Below, in pieces: positions 17,561-29,202 of a stretch of DNA of 64,000 bases. The notes beneath the pieces were generated by a model. It was not told where the DNA came from. It made no database searches and worked only from the letters and a program-made list of their open reading frames with translations. A program made the position numbers and the translations under genes. Source of the DNA: JAWKIW01 sp041394145 (GTDB lineage Bacteria; Actinomycetota; Acidimicrobiia; Acidimicrobiales; Acidimicrobilacustridaceae); the NCBI GenBank assembly GCA_041394145.1, contig JAWKIW010000022.1, positions 19,588-83,587 on the forward strand. Direction: 5' to 3'. Every line of letters begins with the position of its first letter. Within the stretch, counting starts at the first letter, position 1.

Positions 17561-20500
17561 CGCCGGCGGGAGCGACGGCGGCCGTGTCGTCGCCGGCACC
17601 CGACACGAAGCTCTCCCAGAGGGTGGCGTAGGTGCCGCCCCGGGCCACCAGCGCGTCGTGGGTGCCCTCCTCGACGACCCGACCGTGGTCGACCACCACG
17701 ATCCGGTCGGCCCGGCGGGCGGTGGGCAAGCGGTGGGCGACGACGATGGTGGTGCGGCCCCGGGCCGCCTCCTGCATGGCCCGCTGCACCCGGGCCTCGC
17801 TCTCGAGGTCGAGCTGGGAGGTGGCCTCGTCGAGCAGCAGCACGACGGGGTCGACCAGGCGGGCGCGGGCCAGGGCCAGCAGCTGGCGCTGGCCCGACGA
17901 GAGCGACCGGCCCCGCTCGCTGATGGGCTCGAGGTAGCCCCGGGGCAGGGTGGCGACGAACTCGTGGGCGCCCACCGCCCGGGCCGCCGCCTCCACCTCG
18001 GCGTCGGTGGCGTCGGGTCGGCCGTAGGCGATGTTGTCGCGCACCGTCCCGGTGAACAGGAAGGCGTCCTGGGGCACGATGCCGAGCTGACGGCGGAAGG
18101 CGCCCAGGTCGAGGTCGCGCACGTCGGTGCCGTCGACGCGCACGGTCCCCTCGGTGGGGTCGTAGAACCGGGCCATCAGCTTCACCAGGGTCGACTTGCC
18201 CGCCCCGGTGGTGCCCACCAGCGCCACCGTCTCCGCCGGCGCGACGTGCAGGTCGACGCCGGCGACGGCGTCGTGGCCGGTGGTGCCCGGGTACCGGAAG
18301 CGCACGCCCTCGAGGCGGATGTCGCCTTCGAGCCGGCCCGGCACGATCGGCGCGGCGGCCTCGGGCGTGCCGGTGGGGGTGTCGAGCAGCTCCTCGATCT
18401 TGCGCAACGAGGCCGACGCCTGCTGCCAGGTGTCCAGCACCTGGGACAGCTGCTGGATGGGCGAGAAGAACTGGTCGAGGTACAGCAGGAAGGCGATGAC
18501 CACACCGGTGGTGACCACGCCGCGGGGCACCAGCTCGGCGCCCGCGCCCAGGACCGCCACCGCCCCGACGTCGGCGAGGAAGAGCACGAACGGGAAGTAC
18601 AGGGCCATGAGGCGCTGCGCCCCGAGCCGGTGCTCGAGGTAGCGGCGGTTCACGCCGCGGAAGCCGCTGATGTTGCGGTCCTCGCGCACGTAGGCCTGGG
18701 CGACCCGCACGCCCGACAGGTTCTCCTGGAGGTTGGCGTTGACGTCGGCGATGGCGTCGCGGGCCCGCCCGTAGGCCACCGACGACCGCCGCCGGTACCA
18801 CCACGTGGCCAGCGCCAGCGGCGGCAGCACGGTGGCGGCGGCCAGGGCCAGCGGCGGGGACAGCACCACGAGGAACACGAACACGCCGATGCTGGTGAAG
18901 GCGGCCACCAGCGCGTTGACGACCCCCGTCTGGATGAGCTGGGACAGCGCCTCCACGTCGGTGGTCATGCGGGTCATGATCCGGCCGTCGAGCTCGCGGT
19001 CGTAGTAGTCGAGGGACATGCGCTGCAGGTGGCCGAAGATCTTCACCCGCAGGGCGCACAGGGCCCGCTCGGCGGTGCGGCCCGTCACCAGCGTGTAGCC
19101 CCAGGTGACCACCCAGTCGACGCCGACGGTCAGGGCGAAGGCGGCGCTCGCCCGCCACAGGGCCTGCAGGTCGCCGGCGCTCACCCCCAGGTCCAGGCCG
19201 CGCCGCACGAACAGCGGGCCGAGCAACGACAGCACGCTGTCGAGGGCGACGAGCACGAACCCGAACGCCAGCCAGCGGGCCCACGGCCGGATGAAGCGGC
19301 GGAAGCGGAAGGCGCCATCGGGGCGCGGCGGCGGCCGCCACGTCGACGCCCGAGCGACCGTCGGCCGGCGGCAGCGTGTCGAGGCGGGCCAGCAGCTCGG
19401 GCGTGGCGGCCAGGGCCATGCCACCCATCGGCCCGCCGCCGCCCCGGCCACCGCCACCGGCGCCCGGCCCGAGGCGGGCCACGCCGGCCACCGGCCTCGT
19501 CGCCACCGGCGCGGCGTCGTCGTCGGTCGGCCACGCCGTGGACGTGGTCGGCGGCGTGGCCGGCGTCGAAGGACGCGTCGAGCGAGGCGGCGCCGTCGTC
19601 GTCCGGCCCGGTGAGCAGCGCCCGGTAGCGCTCGCTGCGGGCCAGCAGCTCCTCGTGGGTGCCGTCGTCGACGACCCGTCCCCGGTCGATCACGACGATG
19701 CGGCGCGCCAGGCGCAGCGTCGAGCGACGGTGGGCGATGAGGATCGTCGTGCGGTCCGCCATCAGGGTGCGGAGGGTGTCGTGGATGGCCTCCTCGGTGG
19801 CGGCGTCGACCGACGAGGTGGCGTCGTCGAGCACCAGCACCCGGGGGTCGGTGAGGATGGCCCGGGCGAGGGCCACCCGCTGTCGCTGGCCGCCCGACAG
19901 GGTCAGCCCGCGCTCGCCGACGATGGTGTCGTAGCCGTCGGGGAGGGCCTCGATGAACTCGGCGGCACCGGCCGCTGCGGCGGCGGCGCGGATCTGCTCG
20001 TCGGTCGCGTCGGGATCGGCGTAGGCGATGTTGGCCCCCACCGTGTCCGAGAAGAGGAAGGCGTCCTCGAAGACCACCCCGACCTGGCGGCGCAGCGACT
20101 CGAGGGTGACCTGGCGCACGTCGTGGCCGTCGACGAGCACCCGACCCTCGGCGACGTCGTAGAAGCGGGGCAGCAGCGCGGTGACGGTGGACTTGCCCGA
20201 GCCGCTCGCCCCCACCAGGGCCACGACGTCGCCGGCGTCGACGTGCAGGTCGAAGTCGTCGAGGACGGGGGCGCTGCGGGTGTAGCCGAACCGGACGTGG
20301 TCGAACGCGATCTCGCCGCGCACCGCCGGGAGCGGCTCGGCGTCGGGGGCGTCGGCCACCTCGGCGTTGGCGTCGAGCACGTCGAGGATGCGCTCGGCCC
20401 CGGCCCGGGCCTGCTGCCCGATGGCGAACAGGCCGGCGAGCATGCGCACCGGCGCCACCAGCTGCACCAGGTAGGACGAGAAGGCCAGGAAGGTGCCGAG

Positions 20501-21397
20501 GGTGATGTGGCCCTGCAGGGCGAGGTAGCCGCCGAGGGCGAGCACCGCCACCTGGCCCAGGCTGGGGATGGCCTGCATCGCCGGCACGAACCGGGCCTGC
20601 AACCGCACCAGGCGGTTGCGGGAGGCGTACAGCGACTCGGCGGCCTCGGCGAGGTGGTCGAGCTCGCGCTGCTCCTGGCCGAAGCCCTTCACCACGCGGA
20701 CCCCGACGACGGCCTCGTCGACCACGCCGGCGACCTCGCCGGCGCGCTGCTGCGCGTCCCAGGTGGCGGGGAACACCGAGGTGCGCAGCCGCAGCGACAC
20801 GACCAGCAGCGCGGGGATGACCGCCAGCATCACCAGGGTCAGCGCCGGCGACAGGATCACCATGACGACGAGCGACACGACCAGCATCACCAGGTTGCCG
20901 AGGATGATGGGCAGGAACGCCAGCAGCCCCTGGATGAGGCCGAGGTCCGACGACGACCTCGAGACGAGCTGGCCGGTCTGCAGGTCGTCGTGGCCGGCGA
21001 AGTCGAGGCGCTGCAGCCGCTCGAAGATGGCGACCCGCAGGTCGTACTGGACGTCGAGGCTCACCCGGCCGCCGACCCACCGCCGGACGTACGCGGCCAG
21101 GAACGAGAAGGCCCCGGCGGCCAGCAGGACCACCAGCAGCGGCCACACCGGCCGGGTCTGGGCGACGATCCCGTCGTCGACGACCGCCCGCTCGACGACG
21201 GGCACGAGGGCGGCGACGGCCTGTCCGGCGATGGCCATGCCGAAGGCGATGACGACGTTGCGCCGGTGGGCCATCAGGAACGGCCACAGCCGCCGGATCC
21301 AGCCGCCGGCCTCGGGAGGCGCCGGCTCGGGGATGGGCCGCTCGACGGCGGCGGCGGCGAGGCGCTCGTTGGCGCGGGGCCGGGCGGTGACGGTCAC
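17550..21397 (-). CDS. Fused heterodimer-type ABC exporter, two TMD-NBD halves in one chain (two indels)
   Basis: After removing two extra bases the region reads as 1282 codons (1281 residues). Half one (start GTG 21397) has six helices, Walker A GASGSGKST, signature LSGGQRQR and Walker B VLVLDDATSS. Its D after Walker B replaces the usual catalytic Glu, so site one looks degenerate. A Gly-rich linker (GPGAGGGGRGGGG, then ATPELLARLDTLPP) leads to half two. That half has Walker A GTTGAGKST, signature LSSGQRQ and Walker B VLLLDEATSQ with the Glu intact. The frame breaks at about 19545 and 19322, each cured by deleting one C. The family exports drugs, lipids or peptides. It is coupled to the MarR gene by GTGA. 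Confidence 0.88.
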
Positions 21398-21864
21398 CGA
21401 CGGGGCTCCGTGCCGGCGCCGACCCGGCCGGCCCGGCGGCGCAGGTGGGCGTCGAGCGCGTCGCCGAGCGCCACCAGGCCCGCGATCACCGCCTCGCGCT
21501 GGGCGGGCGCCACCGGGGCGAGGATGTCCTCGAGGGTGGCCACCACCGCGGCGCGGGCCTCCTGCAGCGCCCGGCGGCCGGCGGCGGTCGCCTCCAAGGC
21601 GGTGCCCCGCCGGTCGCCGGCCACCTCGGTGCGCTCGACCCAGCCCCGGTCGACGAGGCCGTCGAGCACGCCGGTGAGCGACGGCCGGCTGATGGCCGAC
21701 TCGCTGGCCAGCTGGCTGGCCCGGGCCGGGGCCCGCACCACCAGCGACAGGACCCGCAGCTGGGGCAGGGTCATGTCGGGCAGCGACCGCTCCAGCACCC
21801 GGCTGGCGATGGCCAGGGTCCGGGCGGCGTCGTCGGGCACCGGCGTCGGTCGTTCGCTCCCCAC
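21394..21864 (-). CDS. MarR family transcriptional regulator
   Basis: 156-residue winged-helix regulator. The DNA-binding core is TLPQLRVLSLVVRAPARASQLASESAISRPSLTGVLDGLVDRGWVERTEVAGDRRGTALEAT, shown here only by its ends TLPQLRVL and RRGTALEAT. It contains the recognition helix around SRPSLTGVLDGL and the wing DRR. Dimerisation helices flank it. The GTG at 21864 lies six bases after TAGCCT on this strand. The stop overlaps the exporter start (GTGA), so the pair is almost certainly one operon, with the regulator controlling export through the inverted repeats just upstream. The ligand is unknown. Confidence 0.93.
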   Translation of the reverse strand: MGSERPTPVPDDAARTLAIASRVLERSLPDMTLPQLRVLSLVVRAPARASQLASESAISRPSLTGVLDGLVDRGWVERTEVAGDRRGTALEATAAGRRALQEARAAVVATLEDILAPVAPAQREAVIAGLVALGDALDAHLRRRAGRVGAGTEPRR

Positions 21865-21886
21865 ATCGTTAGGCTACCGAACGACC
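21848..21886. promoter_or_regulatory. Divergent promoter with nested inverted repeats (MarR operator candidate)
   Basis: GGTCGTTCG (21848-21856) is perfectly inverted at 21878-21886. A shorter inverted repeat TCGTT-N9-AACGA (21866-21884, 19 bases) encloses the minus-strand -10 TAGCCT (21871-21876). The site covers the MarR start and lies directly before the CocE-type gene at 21888, so one regulator could control both directions. Confidence 0.55.
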
Positions 21887-21887
21887 T

Positions 21888-23543
21888 ATGCCCTCGCGCC
21901 TCGCCCTCGCCCGCCGTCGCCTCGCCACCGCCCGCCGGCCCCGGGTGGTCGTCGGCGACCACCCGACGATGACCATCGAGTGGGACGTGCCGGTCGAGGT
22001 GCGCGACGGCACGGTCCTGCGGGTCAACGTGTTCCGCCCCACCGGCGACGCGGCGGTGCCCGCCCTGCTGTCCGCCCACCCCTACGGCAAGGACGCCATC
22101 CCGGCTCGGAGCCGCACGGGGCGCCGCCTGAACGCCCAGTTCCGCCTGTTCCCCCAGCCCGAGACGATCCACCTGTCCGACCTCACCAGCTGGGAGGCGC
22201 CCGACCCCGCCTTCTGGGTCGCCCACGGCTACGCGGTCGTGAACGCCGACCTGCGCGGCGCCGGCACCTCCGATGGGGTCGGCACGCTGTTCTCGGCCCA
22301 GGAGGCCGACGACCACCACGACCTCGTGGAGTGGGTCGGCACCCGGCCGTGGTGCACCGGCAAGGTCGGCCTCGACGGCGTCTCGTACCTCGCCATCAGC
22401 CAGTACCGCGTCGCGGCCACCCGACCACCGCACCTGGCCGCCATGTGCCCGTGGGAGGGCTTCAGCGACCTGTACCGCGACTTCGCCCGGCCCGGCGGCG
22501 TCCGCGAGGACGGGTTCTCGATCATCTGGAGCGCCGCCACCCGACGGGCCGCCCGCGTCCGCGGGAACCTGCGCCGCGAGGTCGTGCGCCGCCCCGAGCG
22601 CGACGACTGGTACGTCGAGCGCACGCCCGACCTCGAGCGGATCGAGGTGCCGATGCTGGTGTGCGCCAGCTTCTCGGACCACTCCCTGCACACCCGGGGC
22701 TCGTTCGAGGCCTTCCGGCGGTCGGGCTCGTCGGCGAGGTGGCTCACCACCCACCGCGGGGGCAAGTGGTCCCGCTACTACAGCGCCGAGGCGTCCGAGG
22801 AGCGGCTGCGCTTCTTCGACCACGTGCTGAAGGGCGCCGACAACGGCTGGGACCGGCGACCACCGGTGCGCATCCGGGTCCACGAGCGCGGCGACCGTCC
22901 GGTCGACGTGGTCGACGCCGACGCCTGGCCCCCACGCGACCTCGACGTGACGACCCTGCACCTCGACGCGGCCACCGGCGGGATCGACGAGGGACCGCCG
23001 CGCGCCGCCGCCGCACCCCTGCGGCTGCCGCAGGGACGGCGGAGGTTCCGCTGGTCGATCCCCCGCGACCTCGACGTCGTCGGCCCGATGGCGCTCACCC
23101 TGTCGATCGTGGCCGAGGACGCGACCGACGCGAACCTGTTCGTCGCCGTGCGCAAGCTCCACCACGGCCGCGAGGTGCACTTCGAGGGGTCCTACGGCTT
23201 CGCCGGCGACGTGGTGACCCGCGGCTGGCAGCGCCTCGCCCACCGGGCGCTCGACGAGGAGCTGTCGACGCCGCTGCAGCCCGTCCACCGCCACGACCGG
23301 GTCGAGCCCTTGCCACCGGGCGAGGTGGTCCCGGTCCACGTCGCCCTGCTGCCCCACGCCACCCGGTTCCGGGCCGGCGACGAGCTCGTCGTGGAGCTGC
23401 GAGGGCGATGGCTGTTCCCCCGCAACCCGCTCTTCGGGCAGTTCCCCGCCGGCTACCGGCGCAGCCCGCCGGCCCGCGTGACCGTCCACACCGGAGGCGC
23501 CACCGCCTCGACGCTGCGGCTGGGCGTCCGCACGATCGGCTGA
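21888..23543 (+). CDS. CocE/NonD family hydrolase (X-Pro dipeptidyl-peptidase fold)
   Basis: 551 residues with the two-part structure of cocaine-esterase-type hydrolases. The N-terminal alpha/beta domain has VRDGTVLRVNVFRP, YAVVNADLRGAGTSDG (oxyanion region) and the nucleophile Ser166 in DGVSYLAI. The C-terminal jelly-roll begins near residue 380 (FRWSIPRDLDVVGPMALTLSIVAED). The catalytic Asp is probably in CASFSDHSLH and the His in LTTHRGGKW. The family cleaves esters, amides or acylated antibiotics. ATG 21888 is next to the divergent regulatory region; ATG 21969 is an alternative start, since the first 27 residues are basic and unconserved-looking. It shares its end with the convergent gene at 23544. 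Confidence 0.88.
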   Translation: MPSRLALARRRLATARRPRVVVGDHPTMTIEWDVPVEVRDGTVLRVNVFRPTGDAAVPALLSAHPYGKDAIPARSRTGRRLNAQFRLFPQPETIHLSDLTSWEAPDPAFWVAHGYAVVNADLRGAGTSDGVGTLFSAQEADDHHDLVEWVGTRPWCTGKVGLDGVSYLAISQYRVAATRPPHLAAMCPWEGFSDLYRDFARPGGVREDGFSIIWSAATRRAARVRGNLRREVVRRPERDDWYVERTPDLERIEVPMLVCASFSDHSLHTRGSFEAFRRSGSSARWLTTHRGGKWSRYYSAEASEERLRFFDHVLKGADNGWDRRPPVRIRVHERGDRPVDVVDADAWPPRDLDVTTLHLDAATGGIDEGPPRAAAAPLRLPQGRRRFRWSIPRDLDVVGPMALTLSIVAEDATDANLFVAVRKLHHGREVHFEGSYGFAGDVVTRGWQRLAHRALDEELSTPLQPVHRHDRVEPLPPGEVVPVHVALLPHATRFRAGDELVVELRGRWLFPRNPLFGQFPAGYRRSPPARVTVHTGGATASTLRLGVRTIG

Positions 23544-24008
23544 TCAGCTCGCCGCGCCGGCCTCGGGCCGCAGCACCACCATCGGCACCTCGTGGCCCAG
23601 GCTCACCGGGTAGGCGGCGAACGCGGGGTTGATCTCCTCGATCACGGCCCACAGCCGGCGGCTCTCCACCTCGTCGGCGAGCTCGGCTCGGGCCGACCGG
23701 CGGGTCCGCCCGACCTCGATCGTGGCCGACGGCTGGGCCTGCAGGTTGCGGTACCAGGCCGGGTCCCAGTGACCGGCGTTGCTGGCGGCCACGACGTAGC
23801 CGCCGTCGTCCTCGGCGTAGACGAGGGGCACGGTGCGCGCCTTGCCGCTGCGGCGACCGGTGGTGGTGAGCAGCAGCACCGGTGCGCCGTTCGTGCGCCC
23901 CCCGATGCGCCCTCCCGAGACGCGGTAGGCGGTGCGGTGCACCACCCCGAAGGCGCGCTTGGCCCGTGCGAGCCGGCGGCCCTTCGACGACCTGCGATCG
24001 ACAGCCAT
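23544..24008 (-). CDS. Nitroreductase/deazaflavin-dependent oxidoreductase (DDN-like)
   Basis: 154-residue split-barrel protein. Typical phrases of the F420-dependent DDN-type family are present: a basic helical N-terminus, GRTNGAPVLLLTTTGRRSGKARTVPLVY (split here at GRRSGKAR), YVVAASNAGHWDPAWYRNLQAQPSATIEV and the C-terminal INPAFAAY. Such enzymes use coenzyme F420H2 to reduce quinones or nitro-compounds, or act on membrane substrates. ATG 24008 has GGAGGGAG five bases before it. It lies 17 bases downstream of the cupin gene and probably forms an operon with it. F420 use is inferred from family, not seen. Confidence 0.88.
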   Translation of the reverse strand: MAVDRRSSKGRRLARAKRAFGVVHRTAYRVSGGRIGGRTNGAPVLLLTTTGRRSGKARTVPLVYAEDDGGYVVAASNAGHWDPAWYRNLQAQPSATIEVGRTRRSARAELADEVESRRLWAVIEEINPAFAAYPVSLGHEVPMVVLRPEAGAAS

Positions 24009-24025
24009 CGTGGCTCCCTCCTCCG

Positions 24026-24582
24026 TCACCACTGGAAGTCCGGGCCGTGGACGGCCCGCGCCTGGTCGAGCATCCGGCGGCGCCGCCCGAGGGCGATGCC
24101 GAGCGGCTTGAGCACGAACCGGTAGGCCAGCCGCTGCACGGGGATCGGCGCCGCCAGGTAGAGCCCGACGTCGGGCAGGAACGGCCCGAGGTCGAGCGCG
24201 CCGGGCTCGCGCCCGGTGCGCTGCTGGTGGGCGCCGAGCAGCTGGAACCACGCCAGGCTGCGCCCCGCCGGCCGGTACTCGGCCTCGCACTGCGCCGGCT
24301 CGTCGCCGACGTTGACCAGGGTGTGCAGGGTCCCGGGGCGATGGTCACCTCCTCGCCGGCGTTCACCTCGCGCTCGGCCGTCGAGGGTCACTGCAGGGTG
24401 CCGTGCACGCAGCGCAGGCGCTCCTCCTGCTCGACGTGGCGGTGCGGGCGGGCGATGCCCCCACCGGGCTCGAGGAACAGGTCGAAGGCCAGCCGGTCCC
24501 CGTCCGCCGGGTCGGCGCGGAACACGAAGCGCTCCCCCGTCACCGGCAGCTCGACCGTCACCGGCAGCTCCACAGCGGTCAT
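24026..24582 (-). CDS. Cupin-domain protein, frameshifted
   Basis: About 185 residues. The N-terminal part gives cupin motif 1: PGGGIARPHRHVEQEERLRCVHGTLQ with two His and a Glu for metal binding. After the break near 24340-24390, VNAGEEVTIAPG and TLHTLVNVGDEPA give motif 2 with its His. A helical tail (DVGLYLAAPIPVQRLAYRFVLKPLG) follows, as in some cupin proteins of this class. Three nearby one-base gaps reconcile the halves. ATG 24582 has GGAGGT five bases upstream. The promoter is shared with the divergent TetR gene, whose inverted repeats lie just upstream. Function unknown. Confidence 0.78.
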
Positions 24583-24605
24583 CGTCCACCTCCGTCGTCC
24601 GATGG

Positions 24606-24636
24606 CATAGACTATGTCGCAATGGCAGACAGTCTG
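24606..24636. promoter_or_regulatory. Two palindromes 20 bases apart plus -10 element (TetR operator candidate)
   Basis: CATAG-A-CTATG (24606-24616) and CAGAC-A-GTCTG (24626-24636) are both 11-base palindromes with a central A, 20 bases apart, about two helical turns. The first overlaps TAGACT (24608-24613), eight bases before the tetR ATG at 24622. The second sits inside the first codons. The spacing suits two dimers on one DNA face. Confidence 0.55.
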
Positions 24637-25041
24637 TCAACCACTCGCTCCACCGCAGCCGCCACGGTGGCCGACCGTCACGCGGCGCGGGTGCGCGACG
24701 ACCTGCTCGAGGCGGCCCTGGCCCTGGTGGTGCGCGGCGTCGAGCCGACGATGCGGGCCGTCGCCGCCGAGGCCGGCGTCGGCGAGCGCACGATCTACCG
24801 CTACTTCGCCAACCGCGAGGCGCTCGAGGATGCGGTCGCCGACCACGTCGGCCCGCGCCTGAAGCGTGCCGCTGTGCGACGACGTCGACGACCTCGAGCA
24901 CTACGTCGCCGACCTGTTCGCCACCTTCGAGGCCAACCGTGCCCTCGCCGAGGCCGCCGTGGTCTCGCCGTGGACGCAGCGCTCGCTGACCCGCACCCGC
25001 ACCGGGCACCTGGCCGCCATGGTCACCCTGCTGCGCCGCGG

Positions 25042-27075
<2,034 letters not shown>

Positions 27076-27083
27076 GGTCTCGA

Positions 27084-27743
27084 TCAGTCCTTCCTCAGCT
27101 GGTCGGCGCTGCTGCGGGGCATGCGCTTGGTGATGTAGGCCACGGTCGACGACAGCTCGTCGCGCAGCGCGTCGGCGCCCTCGTCGCGAGCGAGCCATCG
27201 GGTCCACGCCGCGGTGCGCCCCGCCACCAGGGCGGCGGCGACCAGGGCGACGTGGAGGTCGTCGTCGTCGACGTCCCAGTCCCGGGCCAGCGAGCGCGCC
27301 AGCATCTCGCGCAGCCGGCGGTCGACGTCGGCCACCATCGCCACGAGCACCGGATCCTTCTCGGTCCAGTCCCGGTAGGCGCGCAGGTTCTGCAGGTGCC
27401 GGGCGTTGGCCTCCGACGACGGCTCCTCGAGCTCTCGCACCTCGAGGGCGAGGTACTCCTTCCACACGACGAGCGTCTTCAGGACGCGGTCGGGGTGCTC
27501 GAGGAAGGCCCGCAGCTGCTCGACCCCGTCGGTCATGGGGGCCAAGGCCAGGTGCGCCTTGGAGTCGAAGTAGCGCAGCAGCGTCTGGGGCGTGACCTCG
27601 ACCTCGGCGCAGATCTCGTCGAGGGTCGTGTCGGCGTAGCCCTTCTCCGCGAACAGCCGCTGGGAGACGTCGATCAGCGCGGCACGCGTGCGGGCCTTCT
27701 TGCGCTCGCGCAGCGAGGCCGGTGCGGCCGCGACGTCCCCCAT
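27084..27743 (-). CDS. TetR family transcriptional regulator
   Basis: 219 residues. The N-terminal helix-turn-helix is typical: RTRAALIDVSQRLFAEKGY, then TTLDEICAEVEVTPQTLLRYFDSKAHL, here indicated by its first and last phrases TTLDEICAEV and LLRYFDSKAHL. The C-terminal helical domain resembles regulators that sense lipophilic ligands. The stop is eight bases before the monooxygenase start, so both are on one transcript from the promoter at 27752-27780. Self-control together with the monooxygenase is likely. Confidence 0.93.
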   Translation of the reverse strand: MGDVAAAPASLRERKKARTRAALIDVSQRLFAEKGYADTTLDEICAEVEVTPQTLLRYFDSKAHLALAPMTDGVEQLRAFLEHPDRVLKTLVVWKEYLALEVRELEEPSSEANARHLQNLRAYRDWTEKDPVLVAMVADVDRRLREMLARSLARDWDVDDDDLHVALVAAALVAGRTAAWTRWLARDEGADALRDELSSTVAYITKRMPRSSADQLRKD

Positions 27744-27751
27744 GGCGGGCC

Positions 27752-27785
27752 ATTCTGCGTCAACCGATCCTTAATGTCAACGGTT
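27752..27785 (-). promoter_or_regulatory. Promoter of tetR-monooxygenase operon with operator-like repeats
   Basis: On the minus strand, TTGACA (27775-27780) is separated by 17 bases from CAGAAT (27752-27757), which is eight bases before ATG 27743: a consensus-like -35/-10 pair with a leaderless start. The forward strand has the direct repeat GTCAAC(C/G)G at 27759 and 27776, and the inverted pair AACCG (27762-27766)/CGGTT (27781-27785), which a TetR dimer could bind. Confidence 0.6.
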
Positions 27786-27827
27786 CACACTTCCTCCCCG
27801 GCGCGCCACCCGCTGCCCGAGTAGAAC

Positions 27828-29161
27828 GTGCTGCGCCCCGTGGCTCCCGCGGCCGCCGACCCCACCGACCCGACCACCCCGACCGTGTCCCCACCGAAGC
27901 CCCTGCGCTCCGCCCTCGCTGCGGCGACGGCCGTCGTCACCCGCCAGTGCCACGTGCCCGACGACCTCGAGACGGTCGTGCAGCGGGGGATCGAGGACGC
28001 GGACCACGACGGCGCCGAAGCCGTGTGGTCTCGGGCCCAGGGCATGTACCGGTCCGGCGTCCACCCCGGCATCCAGGTGTGCATCCGCTGGCGCGGCGAC
28101 GTGGTGCTCGATCGCGCCATCGGCCACGCCCGGGGCAACCGCGTCGGCCGCCGCCTCGACGCGGCGCGGGCGGTGCCCCTCGCCACCGACACGCCCATCA
28201 ACCTGTTCTCCGCCGGCAAGTCCGTGACGGCCATGGCCATGCACAAGCTCGAGGAGCAGGGCGCCCTCTCGCTCGACGACGCCGTGAGCGCCCACCTGCC
28301 CGAGTTCGCCCGCCACGGCAAGGAGTCCATCACCCTCCGCCAGCTCATCACCCACCGGGCGGGGATCCCCCAGATGCCACCCGAGGCGCTCGACCTCGAG
28401 CTGCTCGCCGACCTCGACCGCGTGGTCGACCACCTGTGCGACCTGCCGGTCCAGCGCCCGCCCGCCGGTCCGCCGGCGTACCCACGCGGTGACCGGGGGC
28501 TTCATCATGGAGGCGGTCGTGCGGCGCACGGTGGGGCGCAGCCTGCGCGCCGTGCTCGCCGAGGAGATCAAGGCGCCGCTCGGGTTGCGGTGGCTCGACT
28601 ACGGCGTCGCTCCCGAGGACGTCGACCGGGTGGCGTGGAACGTCAAGACCGGCGTCCCGCTGCTGCCACCGCTCTCGCGGCTCGTCGAGCGCGCTCGGCC
28701 GGGGCTGGGACGAGGTGATCGACCTGTCGAACGATCCCCGCTTCCTGAGCGGTGTGATCCCGTCGGCCAACGTGATCGTGACCGCCCGCGACATCGCCAC
28801 CTTCTACCAGTGCCTGCTCGACGGCGGCGACGGCCCCGACGGGCGGGTGTTCCGCGAGGAGACCGTCACCCGGGCGCTGCAGGCCGACCGCACGGACCTC
28901 CCGTTCGACCGCATGCTCGGGGTGCCCCTGCGCTACAGCACCGGCTTCATGCTCGGCACCCCCACCGTCAGCATCTACGGCTGGAACCAGCCCCGTGCCT
29001 TCGGCCACCTGGGGCTGTCCAACTCGTTCACCTGGGCCGACCCCGACCGCGAGCTGGTCGTGGCCATCCTCACCACCGGCAAGCCCTTCCTCGGCCCGCA
29101 CCTCCCGTCGCTGTTCCTGCTGATGGGCGAGATCCAGCGCGCCTTCCCGCCGGTGCGCTGA
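27828..29161 (+). CDS. Serine beta-lactamase/esterase-fold hydrolase, frameshifted
   Basis: About 443 residues after removing two extra bases. It has the penicillin-binding-protein/class C beta-lactamase fold: SxxK in LFSAGKSVTAMAMHKLEEQGALSLDD (its catalytic Ser and Lys in SAGK), LRQLITHRAGIP, and a C-terminal part with GHLGLSNSFTWADPDREL in place of the KTG/HxG strand. The frame shifts near 28480 and 28700, and all three segments match the family in order. Such proteins in actinobacteria are mostly esterases or lipid hydrolases, not antibiotic resistance enzymes. The GTG at 27828 is the likely start. Confidence 0.82.
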
Positions 29162-29189
29162 TCGCCGGGTCCGCCCGGCGCCGGCCCCG

Positions 29190-29195
29190 TAGGCT
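29190..29195 (+). promoter_or_regulatory. Candidate -10 element, leaderless hydrolase promoter
   Basis: TAGGCT seven bases before ATG 29203, in the 41-base gap after the previous gene. Confidence 0.5.
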
Positions 29196-29202
29196 CGCCG
29201 CC

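Noticed and set aside
27828..29161. Beta-lactamase-fold gene as antibiotic resistance
   Set aside because: No signal peptide is evident and the KTG box is not typical; actinobacterial proteins of this kind are mostly esterases.
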